This document shows positions 26,521 to 35,097 of a stretch of DNA of 39,884 nt, piece after piece. Under the pieces are notes generated by a model. That model ran no database searches, was not told where the DNA came from, and was given only the letters and a program-made list of their open reading frames with translations. Numbering within the stretch: position 1 is the first letter of the stretch; each line of letters begins with the position of its first letter. The DNA is from an uncultured delta proteobacterium (lineage in GTDB: Bacteria; Desulfobacterota; Syntrophia; Syntrophales; Smithellaceae). The position numbers were made by a program, and so were the translations under genes. The stretch spans positions 1 through 39,884 of the forward strand of contig CAIVDK010000356.1 of NCBI GenBank assembly GCA_903904655.1, in the 5' to 3' direction.

Positions 26521-28131
26521 ATGATCGACAAGAGCAAGCGGTTTGTCAGGCCTACCTTTCCCCTGGAGAAAGCAGAGACCCTCAACGGCAAACGGATCTA
26601 TTTCGACAGCATGGCGGAAATGTTGACGGTTCGCGCCCGGGAAATACCGGATGCCGTCCATGTCCTTTACTACGACGAAGTCATTACCTATGCCCAGACC
26701 AATGAACGGGCCAACCGGGTTGCCAACTACCTCAAGGAAAAAGGCGTAATCAGGGGAGATGTCGTCTCGGTCATGGTTTTAAACTCCCCCGACATTTATT
26801 ACACCATGTTCGGTGCGCAGAAACTTGGCGCCATCGCCGGCGGCATCAACTATATGCTGAAAGGTCCCGAGATCGCCTATGTCCTGGAAGATTCAAAGCC
26901 CAAGGTGGCCTTTGTGGGCAGCGAATACATGGAAGAATTTGCCAGGGGCTGGAAAGTGTCGCAACACAAGCCGATCGTCATCGAGGTTGTTACCGAAGTA
27001 CAGCACAGCGTCACGATCGCCGGAGGAACCCTGAAGGAAATCCTGAAACAATATCCTGCGGATGAATGTCTCGTACCGCAGACGCCCGACGATCCCTTCC
27101 TGCTCCTCTATTCCTCGGGGACCACCGGCATGCCCAAGGGCATCCTTATCTCTAACCGGAACCAGTTTGCCGTTTGCAAAGACATGACCATGATGGGGAT
27201 GTGCCAACCGGGGGATGTGATGATGATCGTTCTCCCCATGTTTCATACAAACCCCCTTTGTGTTTTTACCTATCCTTTCAGCTACCAGGGCCTGACCCTC
27301 TGTATCCGGAAGTCCTTTTCACCCGCCGACTTCTGGCCATCCCTGACCCGCTACGGCGTGACGATCCTGATGGCCGTGCCGGCCATGTACGCCTATGTCT
27401 ATAACATCGCCGATCCAAAGACGATTGATTATAGTAAGCTGATCCTGCGCTATGCCTTTGCCGGCTCCGCCCCCATACCTTTGGAACTGGTGAAAGGTTT
27501 CAAGGAAAAATTCGGCGTGCGGATTATCGACGGTTACGGTCTGACCGAAGTCACCGGCGTTTCGACCATGAGCTTCAACACGCCGGACAACTGGACATCC
27601 ATCGGCATGGCCGCACCCAGCCAGGAAGTCGAAATCATGGATGACAACAACAGCATCCTGCCCTATGGTGAACGGGGCGAAATCTGCATCAAGGGCGATG
27701 CCGTCATGATGGGCTACCTGAACAAGCCCGAGGCCACGGCCGAAACGATCAGAGACGGTTGGCTCCATACGGGCGACATGGGCCATATGGACGAAATGGG
27801 GTATGTCTACATTTCTGGACGTAAAAAGGAAATGATCAACCGGGGCGGAGAAAACATCTATCCCCGGGAGATCGAAATTCCTCTCGAAAAACACCCGAAG
27901 ATTGCCGAGGTTGCCGTCGTCGGGGCGCCGGACCCGGCGCTGGGCGAGCGCGTGCGGGCCTGTATCGTGCTGCATCAGGGCGAAACGATGACGCCAGATG
28001 AGATCAAGGCCTATCTTCAGGATAAGATTGCCAAATACAAGTTGCCTGAATTTGTTGAATTCATGGATCAATTTCCCCGTAATCCGACCGGCAAAATCCT
28101 GAAGCAGGACCTAAAGAAGATGTTCCCATAG
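26521..28131 (+). CDS. acyl-CoA synthetase (AMP-forming, class I adenylate-forming enzyme)
   Basis: 536 aa from ATG 26521 (MIDKSKRFVRP), preceded by AAGAAGA; the track start 26392 lies upstream of the promoter. It has the P-loop LLYSSGTTGMPKG (about 198-210), the A5 motif IDGYGLTEVTG (about 335-345), A7 WLHTGDMGHMDE, A8 YISGRKKEMINRGGENIYP and the catalytic Lys in PRNPTGKILKQDL. The enzyme activates a carboxylic acid to its acyl-AMP and then acyl-CoA in the cytoplasm. It resembles medium/long-chain or aryl acid CoA ligases; the exact acid cannot be told. The neighbouring periplasmic binding proteins suggest uptake and activation of an organic acid or amino acid. Confidence 0.92.
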   Translation: MIDKSKRFVRPTFPLEKAETLNGKRIYFDSMAEMLTVRAREIPDAVHVLYYDEVITYAQTNERANRVANYLKEKGVIRGDVVSVMVLNSPDIYYTMFGAQKLGAIAGGINYMLKGPEIAYVLEDSKPKVAFVGSEYMEEFARGWKVSQHKPIVIEVVTEVQHSVTIAGGTLKEILKQYPADECLVPQTPDDPFLLLYSSGTTGMPKGILISNRNQFAVCKDMTMMGMCQPGDVMMIVLPMFHTNPLCVFTYPFSYQGLTLCIRKSFSPADFWPSLTRYGVTILMAVPAMYAYVYNIADPKTIDYSKLILRYAFAGSAPIPLELVKGFKEKFGVRIIDGYGLTEVTGVSTMSFNTPDNWTSIGMAAPSQEVEIMDDNNSILPYGERGEICIKGDAVMMGYLNKPEATAETIRDGWLHTGDMGHMDEMGYVYISGRKKEMINRGGENIYPREIEIPLEKHPKIAEVAVVGAPDPALGERVRACIVLHQGETMTPDEIKAYLQDKIAKYKLPEFVEFMDQFPRNPTGKILKQDLKKMFP

Positions 28132-28337
28132 GGGCGACCTTATACAAATTTAATCTTAACCCTGTAACTGCAAAGCGAAGAATCAGAACGTTAAGGGAGC
28201 GATTTACGAGTGGAGCTTCTTTGGTGATATCGCGTTAAGGTATTGCTAAATGAAGGGGTTTTTATGGTGTATTTTTTTGCGAGGGAAAGGAGAGTCGATA
28301 TGAAATGAAGTGGTAGGGGAATTTTATTCAAGCCTTC

Positions 28338-28673
28338 GTGATGCAAACCTACTGGCTCATGAGCGTTATTGAACGGGCCAAGAGCACCGACGCGGAGAAA
28401 ATCATCAAGGTCTGGGAAAGGGATACCTACAAATATGTGAACGGCAAGATCGTCAAAATGAGGGCCTGCGATCACCGGTCGATCTCGGACTGCGCTATCG
28501 AAGAGTATGTGGCGCCCGACCAACAGAAGGTGTCGTTTAATATCCCACCCTATTACTGGTTCCAGGGCATCTCCGCCGCGGGTCCGACCTGGCAGATCCC
28601 GACCGCAAAGATATTTCCCCCCATGGATGAGAAGCTGGATCGGTGCAAGGGAAAGAACGGCTGGGGCGAATAA
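28338..28673 (+). pseudogene. C-terminal fragment of a substrate-binding protein, paralogue of the next gene
   Basis: About 110 codons closely matching the last ~110 residues of the downstream binding protein: SVIERAKSTD, VAPDQQKVSFNIPPYYWF against VPPDQQKVSYNIPPYYWF, and MDEKLDRCKGK-GWG at the end. There is no signal peptide, no N-lobe and no convincing ribosome site for this frame. It therefore looks like the remains of a tandem copy whose first three quarters were deleted. The 206 bp before it (28132-28337) contain only a ribosome-site-like GAAAGGAGAG followed by a two-codon ORF (ATGAAATGA), perhaps the start of the lost gene. Confidence 0.85.
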
Positions 28674-28708
28674 TTGATTGATAATTGACAAAAAAGGAGG
28701 AACTTCAA

Positions 28709-30172
28709 GTGAAAAGCATAGGTAAAAGTATTTTGATTGCGGTGTGCGTTTTTTCTCTATTGTTTCTAACGTTTTATAGCCCGTCCCCGGTTCTGGCAGC
28801 CAAAGCGGATAAAAAACCCAAGGCAGTGAAAGAGGAAGTAGCTAAGGCTTCCTTTGACGCTAAGAAAATGTCCGATATGTCCGATTTTGATCCGAACAAT
28901 CCGGTCATTCCCACGGGGGATACCATCAGAATTGCCGTCGTGATGCCGTTTTCCGGACCAGCGGCGTTGAATGGGGAAATAACCTTTCTCAACGCCCAGT
29001 GGGTGGCCCATGACATCAACAAGCGGGGCGGCATCTGGGTCGACGGCAAAAAGAAGCTGATTCAAATCATCAAGGCCGATCACATGTCCAAGCCCGATCA
29101 GGCCAAGAAGATCTGCGAACGGATGATCCTCCAGGAAAAGGTTCACGTCCTGTTCGGCACGGCCGGCAGCAACATCATGAAGGTCATGATGGAGACGGCA
29201 AATAAATACAAAGTTATCAACCATAACTTCGCCGCCCTTTCCGATGATCTCATGGATGCCACGCAGTTCAACCGTTACACCTTCATGACGACGTACGACA
29301 CCTCGTCGATCGGTCGCGGCATTGCTTATTATTTTGGGCAGATCCGAAAAAAGGAAACGAAATTCTATATCCTCTGCCAGGACTATTCCTTCGGCCATGC
29401 CATGGCAGGAGGTTTCAAGCAGGGCCTCAAAGAGTATTACCCCGAGGCACAGGTTGTCGGTGAAGACTATCACAAGCTCTTTCTGACGGATTTTGCCCCT
29501 TACCTCGAGAAGATCAAGGCCTCCGGCGCCGAAGCCGTTTATACCGGCAACTGGATTCCCGACCTCAGCAACCTCCTCAAGCAGGCGCGACAAGCCGGGA
29601 TCACGATACCTTTTGCCAACAGAATCATGGACGATCCGGCTATGCTGGCGGAGCTGGGGATTGAAGGATCGAAAGGCCTGATCAATATAACCCAGGCCGA
29701 ATACACAAATCCCTATTTCAAAACACCGGAGCAGATAAAATTTCACAAGGTGTGGACGGACCTATGGAAAAATAAATGGACCAAGCCTTACAACAATAGG
29801 CTGGTGTCCCATCCGGACGGGCAGCAGGGCTCCTATCTGATGCAGCTCTACTGGCTCATAAGCGTCATCGAACGGGCCAAGAGCACCGACCCGGAAAAGA
29901 TAATCGCCGTCTGGGAGACGGACAGCTTCAAAACCCTGAGCGGCAAGATTCTGCGGATGAGGCCCTGTGATCACAAGGTAATTCAGGATCTCTCCATCAG
30001 CGAGTTCGTGCCACCGGATCAACAGAAGGTTTCCTATAATATACCTCCTTATTACTGGTTCAACGATTGCTCCTACACGGGATATCTGAACGTCATTCCC
30101 GCTGCCAAAATCCTCCCATGGATGGATGAGAAGCTGGATCGGTGCAAGGGGAAAGATGGTTGGGGGAAATAA
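28709..30172 (+). CDS. periplasmic substrate-binding protein, branched-chain-amino-acid ABC type
   Basis: 487 aa from GTG 28709. AAGGAGG lies 8 nt upstream; the track start TTG 28685 would put the ribosome site inside the gene. The signal peptide ends near SPSPVLAA. The mature protein is a type I periplasmic binding protein (Peripla_BP_6): IRIAVVMPFSGPAALNGE, INKRGGIWVDGKKKL, VHVLFGTAGSNIM and FYILCQDYSFGHAMAGGF are typical. It would deliver an amino acid or small carboxylate to a Liv-type permease, but no permease or ATPase gene follows; the DNA downstream is IS debris. A truncated paralogue lies directly upstream. Confidence 0.92.
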   Translation: MKSIGKSILIAVCVFSLLFLTFYSPSPVLAAKADKKPKAVKEEVAKASFDAKKMSDMSDFDPNNPVIPTGDTIRIAVVMPFSGPAALNGEITFLNAQWVAHDINKRGGIWVDGKKKLIQIIKADHMSKPDQAKKICERMILQEKVHVLFGTAGSNIMKVMMETANKYKVINHNFAALSDDLMDATQFNRYTFMTTYDTSSIGRGIAYYFGQIRKKETKFYILCQDYSFGHAMAGGFKQGLKEYYPEAQVVGEDYHKLFLTDFAPYLEKIKASGAEAVYTGNWIPDLSNLLKQARQAGITIPFANRIMDDPAMLAELGIEGSKGLINITQAEYTNPYFKTPEQIKFHKVWTDLWKNKWTKPYNNRLVSHPDGQQGSYLMQLYWLISVIERAKSTDPEKIIAVWETDSFKTLSGKILRMRPCDHKVIQDLSISEFVPPDQQKVSYNIPPYYWFNDCSYTGYLNVIPAAKILPWMDEKLDRCKGKDGWGK

Positions 30173-30194
30173 ATCCGATACCTTAATCGCCACA

Positions 30195-30227
30195 GCGCAC
30201 CCGGAGTGAAGGTCACACCGGGTGCGC
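30195..30227 (+). terminator. GC-rich hairpin after the binding-protein gene
   Basis: Perfect 10-bp inverted repeat GCGCACCCGG/CCGGGTGCGC with a 13-nt loop, 22 bp after the stop. No U tract follows, so it may act as an mRNA-stabilising hairpin or weak terminator. Just beyond it (30265-30294) AAGGAGGA precedes a 6-codon ORF (MKGGSE), possibly the cut start of a lost operon gene. Confidence 0.55.
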
Positions 30228-30367
30228 CGTTCCCACTCGGATGCCGTTTCCAATTTACTATAACAAGGAGGAATGAAAGGAGGTTCGGAGTAATATTAAC
30301 CCCCGGGTTACACTTTTCGTTAGAATGAAAAAGTGAGATCAGTCATCAATAGTGGACACCAAACAAT

Positions 30368-30535
30368 TTACGCTGCCAGTTGTTTTTCATAGAACCAGCG
30401 TTCAAAAGCTGCTGGTGACAAAAAGCCGAGCCTGGCCTGTTTTCTTTGTCGATTATAAAAAATCTCAATATATTCTGTTATGTCCTTTATTGCCTCTTGC
30501 CTGGTCTTATAGGCATATGCCTCCGCATCTATGTC
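30368..30535 (-). mobile_element. IS3-family transposase C-terminal remnant
   Basis: The minus strand reads YKTRQEAIKDITEYIEIFYN, then RQRKQARLGFLSPAAFERWF and a stop at 30368. This is the characteristic tail of IS3-group (DDE) integrase-type transposases: YIE-x-FYNRQR...LG-LSP. Everything upstream of about 30535 is missing and replaced by unrelated sequence, so it is a dead fragment. Beyond the stop TGTCCACTATTGATGACTG may be the old IS end. It marks a recombination scar between the binding-protein locus and the isochorismatase gene. Confidence 0.85.
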
Positions 30536-30539
30536 AGCA

Positions 30540-30571
30540 GGGCAGGCGGCAAAAATGGTTTTTCCCTGCCC
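30540..30571 (-). terminator. hairpin downstream of the isochorismatase-like gene
   Basis: GGGCAGG/CCTGCCC stem of 7 bp with an 18-nt AT-rich loop, immediately after the stop at 30576 on the minus strand. It lacks a U tail; moderate support. Confidence 0.4.
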
Positions 30572-30575
30572 GGTA

Positions 30576-31229
30576 CTAATATTTAATCATGTCAATCTTT
30601 GTCAGCACCGACTGATTCGAGACACGTGGGGCATTCACCATATTCCATGCAACATACTGCTCAGCGTAGGTACTTTCAGCAGACATCCCATCCACGGGCA
30701 CGATGACCTGCATTCCCCGGAGTGCTGCCTCGCTGGCCGTATACAGAACTGCCCCGTGCGCTGCAGTTCCTGTTACAATAACAGCTTTTATGCCTCTTCC
30801 CTTAAGAATATTCTCCAGATCTGTCCCGAGGAATTTATCGGGCCCCGATGTGACTACAGGCTCCCGCCCGAGAGGCGCCAACTCCTTTGCAATATCGGCA
30901 ACCGTTGCACCGGGGGAGAGGCTGTACACCACGAAGACACCTTTCGAGCGTGCCTCCGTAAGAAGCTTTTGAACCTTCGGAATGGAAGCAATACAGCGGG
31001 GGCGTTTTTCTGCATTACAGGTCTGCTTGTTAAAATCGAGCAGCAGAAGCGCTGTCACCTTCGGATCTACCGTCACAGATTTTAATTCCGGTGCAGAAGG
31101 AACCTTCACGGCGCTCCATTCTTCAATGATATTCTGTGCTGAGGCAGGGTAGCAAAACAGAACCATTGCACAAAAGCAAAACATTAAAAGAGCAGCTTGC
31201 CGACATGCAGTTTTTTGTATCATCTTCAT
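30576..31229 (-). CDS. exported isochorismatase-fold protein, catalytic Cys replaced
   Basis: 217 aa with a cleavable signal peptide (CYPASA-Q, about residue 31) and an isochorismatase/cysteine-hydrolase fold: LLLLDFNKQTC supplies the Asp, and SGPDKFLGTDL supplies the Lys. The usual TNVCV-x-TA nucleophile motif reads AHGAVLYTA, so the Cys is gone, as is known for PhzD-type isochorismatases that do not use Cys. Most family members are cytosolic, so export is unusual. GGCGAG lies before the ATG. The real substrate is unknown. No cofactor or pathway genes are adjacent; it stands alone between an IS remnant and the ATC-hydrolase-like gene. Confidence 0.82.
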   Translation of the reverse strand: MKMIQKTACRQAALLMFCFCAMVLFCYPASAQNIIEEWSAVKVPSAPELKSVTVDPKVTALLLLDFNKQTCNAEKRPRCIASIPKVQKLLTEARSKGVFVVYSLSPGATVADIAKELAPLGREPVVTSGPDKFLGTDLENILKGRGIKAVIVTGTAAHGAVLYTASEAALRGMQVIVPVDGMSAESTYAEQYVAWNMVNAPRVSNQSVLTKIDMIKY

Positions 31230-31287
31230 TTTACTCGCCTTTCCAAATAATATGACAAAAAATATTGTTTAGGGATCAACAGGTGCT

Positions 31288-32067
31288 TCACTTATCGACT
31301 TGCATCAGTGATTGCGGTAGCGCTACGTTTGTCTTCCCGACCTTCTTGAAACGAAAATCGCATTTTTCGCGACCTTCGGCGAGGGTCATGGTCCGGCTGA
31401 GCCCCCAGCCCATCATGTCACTTACGGCCTTGTCCATGCTGCACAGATACGGTGCCAACTCCAAAGCGTTTTGCGCGCGAAGGAATTTGCAACTCGCGCA
31501 TTCGGTGTAATCGATGCCAAAGTCGAAGTCCCGGCCATTGCCTTCTACATAGGTAAGGATATATCCGCCGGGATACTTGCGCTCCTGAAATTCTGCCGCC
31601 CGCTTTTTCAGACGTCCCGAGAACCATCGGGAAAACATAAGATAACCAATCATCCGGCGCACAAACCACGGGATCGCTTTCAACGCCGCACCATTGATCG
31701 CATGGATCAGTTGCCCGGTATCTTCAAGAGTCCGGCCATTTGCTTGCATGGCCCGATATATGGCCAGATATCGACTTGCAGGAAAGAGAAATATCAGGAA
31801 AGGATTGTTGCCGCCGATATAGGGAATCTGAGGGATCAAGGTTTCATATTCCCGGCGCGACGCCATGATCAGTGCCTTGGCTTGCTCTTCACCTATGCGT
31901 GCCACAAGCATTGGACCAACGCGGGCAACCGATTTGTCAAAGTTCTTCAAGAGCTTTGATTTCCGTGAAACGTAGTTTTCGTAAACCAACAGTTCCTCCC
32001 GTCTGAACTTTAAGGACATAGACTTATAAGGCCTTGATTTGCATTTTGCAATAATATTGTTCTTCAT
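31288..32067 (-). CDS. L-2-amino-thiazoline-4-carboxylic acid hydrolase family protein
   Basis: 259-aa cytosolic protein. Its C-terminal half matches the ATC hydrolase family (described in Pseudomonas L-cysteine formation): VEGNGRDFDFGIDYTECASC, LELAPYLCSMDKAVSDMMGW and LSRTMTLAEGREKCDFRFKK, with conserved Cys, Asp and His-poor acidic patches. The N-terminal ~100 residues are helical. Members are numerous in anaerobes, where the true substrate is often unclear, so I keep the family name only. No good Shine-Dalgarno is seen before 32067; MSLKFRREEL (17 codons in) is another possible start. Confidence 0.8.
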   Translation of the reverse strand: MKNNIIAKCKSRPYKSMSLKFRREELLVYENYVSRKSKLLKNFDKSVARVGPMLVARIGEEQAKALIMASRREYETLIPQIPYIGGNNPFLIFLFPASRYLAIYRAMQANGRTLEDTGQLIHAINGAALKAIPWFVRRMIGYLMFSRWFSGRLKKRAAEFQERKYPGGYILTYVEGNGRDFDFGIDYTECASCKFLRAQNALELAPYLCSMDKAVSDMMGWGLSRTMTLAEGREKCDFRFKKVGKTNVALPQSLMQVDK

Positions 32068-32084
32068 CTATTCATCACATCATT

Positions 32085-32546
32085 GACCGGGAAGAAATTC
32101 TAAAAGCGCAGCAGAGTCAATCCTTTCCCATTTTCACTTCCCCGCTGGAGGCTGCCGCTGCGTTGAATGTCTCTCTGGCCTATTATGAACAAAAAGCGGC
32201 GCGGGACAACCGGGGCAAAACGCCAAACCATAAAATGGATCTGCGCACCGTGGCAACCATCCGGGAACGTTGCGCACGTGAAAAAGAATCCCTTTAACGG
32301 ATGAGGCTCGCGCCTGTAACAAAAAAAGAAGCCGAAGGCATGCTCAAAGAGTTGAGGGCGTATCCGCTGCTCACCGGCGCCAGAGGCAGAAAACCGGCGG
32401 ACGTTAAATCCCTTGTGGATGTCGTTTGCCGGGTGTCCGCTCTGCTTGCCGCCTGCCCGGCAATCAGCGAGATCGACCTTAATCCGGTTATTGTTCATCC
32501 AAAAGGACAAGGTGTGTCGCTGGTCGATGCGCGCGTTTTTTTCTGA
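32085..32546 (+). pseudogene. remnant of ADP-forming acyl-CoA synthetase (alpha/beta fusion)
   Basis: One reading frame carries two pieces of an NDP-forming acetyl/acyl-CoA synthetase. The first is SFPIFTSPLEAAAALNVSLA, the end of the CoA-binding alpha part. After an in-frame TAA (32296) comes RLAPVTKKEAEGMLKELRAY, then LLTGARGRKPADV and SEIDLNPVIVHPKGQG, the C-terminus of the ATP-grasp beta part. The CoA-ligase core and most of the ATP-grasp domain are deleted and there is no start. The 81-aa ORF in the track (32301-32546) is only this tail and is unlikely to function. Confidence 0.85.
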
Positions 32547-32875
32547 GAAGAATCACGGGCGTGAATCCCCCTTTGCGGAATAAGTGAAACTAATCAATTC
32601 CCGCTTGTAGCTTTTAGGTGTCTGAGGTCGGGATCAATGCTGTAGCTTTCACCCGGCGACGTTAGGTTCTAGTGAATCTCAAAGCCTGCATAGTCGGGTT
32701 TGACCAAGCGTGGTAGGTGATGTTGCGTTTTGATGATATCCGTGCAAATGGACTGAAGCGGCGCAGTTCCCCATACAGGCGCAGGTTGTGAAATGGATGA
32801 CAGCCCGATGCGATGGTGACGGTGAGGCCGCTGTAAGGAAGACATGCAGGGGCGGCAAGATTTTTACGGGGGAAA
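32547..32875. other. intergenic region without recognisable gene
   Basis: 329 bp between the acyl-CoA-synthetase remnant and the YkgJ-like gene. It contains a minus-strand ORF (32662-32886, Cys/His/Arg-rich, MKNNFPRKNLAAPACLPYSG...) that overlaps the YkgJ end by 11 bp, and a GTTAGGT heptamer at 32664 that matches the integron-core consensus GTTRRRY without a partner. I recognise neither as a functional element. It probably marks the left edge of the lasso-peptide island. Confidence 0.4.
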
Positions 32876-33454
32876 TTATTTTTCATCCAACTCAGGCGTC
32901 TTACCGTTTTTCTTGTAAAAGCTTCGGTTGAGTAGTTCCCTGAATATAAAACAATCCAGGATTTGTTTTGAATATATTCTTCTGAAAGCAGGGTCTTTCA
33001 TCTTTCCGCTTAGATTTAATTCCCTGATAAAGGAAAAAATGGATGGTTCCCTCTTATTGTCGTCGGGATAGAGTATTTCGGAAAACGCCTTTACGCTCTG
33101 TCTGCGTATCAGGATTTCTCTGATGACAGCCAGGGCAGAAGGATAGGATATTTCGCCTGAAAGATATTGTCTAAGCAGCCTGCACTTGAATGCTTTGCAG
33201 ACTTTAAAGCGTCTTTTGTCATTATACAGCCTGCACAGTTTTCCCTCTTGCCAGATGCAAGGCTGCAGAAAAAACGGTTTATCCCTAACTTCAACAGATT
33301 CAACTCCCAACTGTTTCAGAAGCGTCGGGTCATCACTTTTATCAATTTTGACATGCATGAACATGCTGCCATCGCAGCATAAGCCGCATTCGATGCAGAT
33401 GTTGTTACCGTTTTCCCCATCGCAAAGCTGCGGAGTATTGGATTCATTCATCAA
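32876..33454 (-). CDS. YkgJ-like cysteine-cluster protein
   Basis: 192 aa with a CxxCxxCC-type N-terminal cluster (CIECGLCCDGSMF, about 20-32). A second set follows in FFLQPCIWQEGKLCRLYNDK and VCKAFKCRLL (about 61-95), the pattern of the YkgJ/UPF0153 family, which is thought to bind zinc or an Fe-S cluster. The C-terminal half is helical and unrecognised. It is the last gene of the leftward lasso cluster, 71 bp after the B2 protease gene. YkgJ proteins are not standard lasso components, so it may be an accessory maturation factor or a bystander. Confidence 0.75.
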   Translation of the reverse strand: MMNESNTPQLCDGENGNNICIECGLCCDGSMFMHVKIDKSDDPTLLKQLGVESVEVRDKPFFLQPCIWQEGKLCRLYNDKRRFKVCKAFKCRLLRQYLSGEISYPSALAVIREILIRRQSVKAFSEILYPDDNKREPSIFSFIRELNLSGKMKDPAFRRIYSKQILDCFIFRELLNRSFYKKNGKTPELDEK

Positions 33455-33525
33455 TTAAAATTCTCTCGCGAAGGCATCTGATTTAACAAGTCTGTTTAAT
33501 ATAAAGGGATAAAGGAACTCTTTCA

Positions 33526-33990
33526 TCAGGCAAACGTGGCAACCACCGTATATTGCCGATGGCCTTGGCGGCCAGTCAAGATAAGGTTTCCGCAGCGAAG
33601 CCAGGCATGGGCCGCGAGCCTCTCCGGATGCGCGTCAGCTTTCGCCACGCCCAGATAAAGCGTGCCGGCGATATGGCGACGCTTCAGCATCCATTGGGCA
33701 GCCACGGCCTGCGGCAGACAGACGCTCTCCCAGGGTGTATAGTTTGCAGCCGCACAGATGGCCTGGCCCACGCTCCGCGCAAGATGCAAATCCGAAGCAC
33801 TGATTCGCGCATCCGCCTCATGCATATGCCTGCCCAACGAGACGGCCAGCCACTTAAACGGTAGGGCAAGCACGGCCAGACGCGCAACGCCCAACAGCAA
33901 AAAGGCTTCCAGCAACAATATCCGCTCGGCGCGGGTGCGGCGGCGCCATTTGGCGAGGACATCCCGAAAAGATTTGAACCATGTTGTCAT
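33526..33990 (-). CDS. lasso peptide B2-type leader peptidase (transglutaminase-like)
   Basis: 154 aa matching the lasso biosynthesis B2 protein (Transglut_core3). A membrane-prone N-terminal helix (RILLLEAFLLLGVARLAVLA) is followed by the papain-like core with the nucleophile in ESVCLPQAVAAQWMLKRR (about 88-105) and the active-site His in AAHAWLRCGNLILTG (about 125-139). LYLGVAKAD between them is also typical. B2 cuts the leader from the precursor just after the penultimate Thr, with an RRE protein (B1) delivering the substrate. B1 is normally adjacent or fused; it is neither here. A clear ribosome site is lacking. Confidence 0.92.
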   Translation of the reverse strand: MTTWFKSFRDVLAKWRRRTRAERILLLEAFLLLGVARLAVLALPFKWLAVSLGRHMHEADARISASDLHLARSVGQAICAAANYTPWESVCLPQAVAAQWMLKRRHIAGTLYLGVAKADAHPERLAAHAWLRCGNLILTGRQGHRQYTVVATFA

Positions 33991-34056
33991 ATTAGCATTA
34001 TGAATAATCAGTACAACCTTGCCATTTTCATCTTTTTAAAAGGTTTCCAAGGGCTA

Positions 34057-35097
34057 TTAGCTTTTAGCCCAGACATGATTCAGAAATCCACATATCTTTT
34101 CGGCTTTTTTGAGCCGCTCGACATGTTCCGGCGGATCGAGACAAGCGGCGTCTCGAAGCAGGCGGACCATGTCATCGTGATCCATGATCCGGAATTTCAA
34201 TAAATCCATGGCATTTTTGTTGCCACTCATTCTGCCGATGGATGTAGAAATCTGCTGCAGGTTCTCTTTATCCAACGGATTTCCAAGGGATCCGGCATCG
34301 AGGGCGTCGAACATGGTTTGGAACCTCGTAGAAATATTTAACCTGGCCATATACATGTTTGTATCAACGGCAAGAGCCCCTTTGGTCTTGGAACGAACAA
34401 AGGAAGGGAAATAGGGAAAAACTATCGGGAAGCAGTTGTTGAGAAATGGCGTCACCTGATGGTAATCCGCCTTGATCCCCATGTATTCCTTGTACGAATG
34501 GATGTCATGGAAACCGGAATCCCTAAGCAAGGCATGGTCTATTTTGGGATTATGCACAGAAACGGTGTCATTGGAAATATCAAAGAAATAGTCTCCGGCC
34601 TGGAATGCCGTTTGAAAGTACATGTTTTTGTACGCTCCCCAAATAACTTGAAATATCCCCCCCGAGGAAATAAAGGTTTGGAACCGGGAAAACCCTTCTG
34701 TTTGCGGCAGGAAGCTTTCCTTCGTCAGGAGGCGCCATACCATTCTTGTTATGGTCGTACAACTCCCGATCGGGTAATTTGTTAAATTTTCCGGCGACAG
34801 CCTCTTTAAAAAAGGATCAACCGCTGCCTGAAGCATCGGGCCATAAAAAACATGGGGGGTGTCAATGGACGGTGTCTGAAGGTTTTCTATGGGGGCGTCA
34901 TACTGGCGAAGCGAGAAATCGTTGACCGCCATGTCGATGGCCTCGCGCAACAGATTAAAATCAAGAATGATTGAGGAAAGATGGGGGATGATATGGGTAC
35001 GGGTCAACCGTTCCTGAACCGAATTCACCGGGGTGATTCTCTGGCTACTCAGGTATGCCTCTACAGATTGTTTCTTTATGCTGTTTAGTAAGGGCAT
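34057..35097 (-). CDS. unknown 346-aa protein of the lasso cluster
   Basis: I do not recognise this protein. It is a 346-aa soluble-looking protein without signal peptide or membrane segments. It has an alpha/beta composition, a short Cys segment NYPIGSCTTITRMVWRLL (about 107-124), an aromatic-rich middle (VIWGAYKNMYFQTAFQAGDY) and a helical, charged C-terminus. AATAGG lies 6 nt before ATG 35097. It sits between sulfotransferase (90-bp gap) and B2 protease (66-bp gap) on the same strand, so it is most likely a cluster-specific tailoring, substrate-recognition or immunity protein. It could also replace the missing RRE protein, though no RRE-like winged helix can be seen by eye. Confidence 0.75.
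   Translation of the reverse strand: MPLLNSIKKQSVEAYLSSQRITPVNSVQERLTRTHIIPHLSSIILDFNLLREAIDMAVNDFSLRQYDAPIENLQTPSIDTPHVFYGPMLQAAVDPFLKRLSPENLTNYPIGSCTTITRMVWRLLTKESFLPQTEGFSRFQTFISSGGIFQVIWGAYKNMYFQTAFQAGDYFFDISNDTVSVHNPKIDHALLRDSGFHDIHSYKEYMGIKADYHQVTPFLNNCFPIVFPYFPSFVRSKTKGALAVDTNMYMARLNISTRFQTMFDALDAGSLGNPLDKENLQQISTSIGRMSGNKNAMDLLKFRIMDHDDMVRLLRDAACLDPPEHVERLKKAEKICGFLNHVWAKS

Noticed and set aside
32100-32510. 136-aa minus-strand ORF.
   Set aside because: Shadow of the ADP-forming acyl-CoA synthetase remnant, which is clearly recognisable on the plus strand.
32662-32886. 74-aa ORF and a GTTAGGT site read as an integron cassette end.
   Set aside because: Only one heptamer, no RYYYAAC partner, no integrase, and the ORF has no recognisable family.
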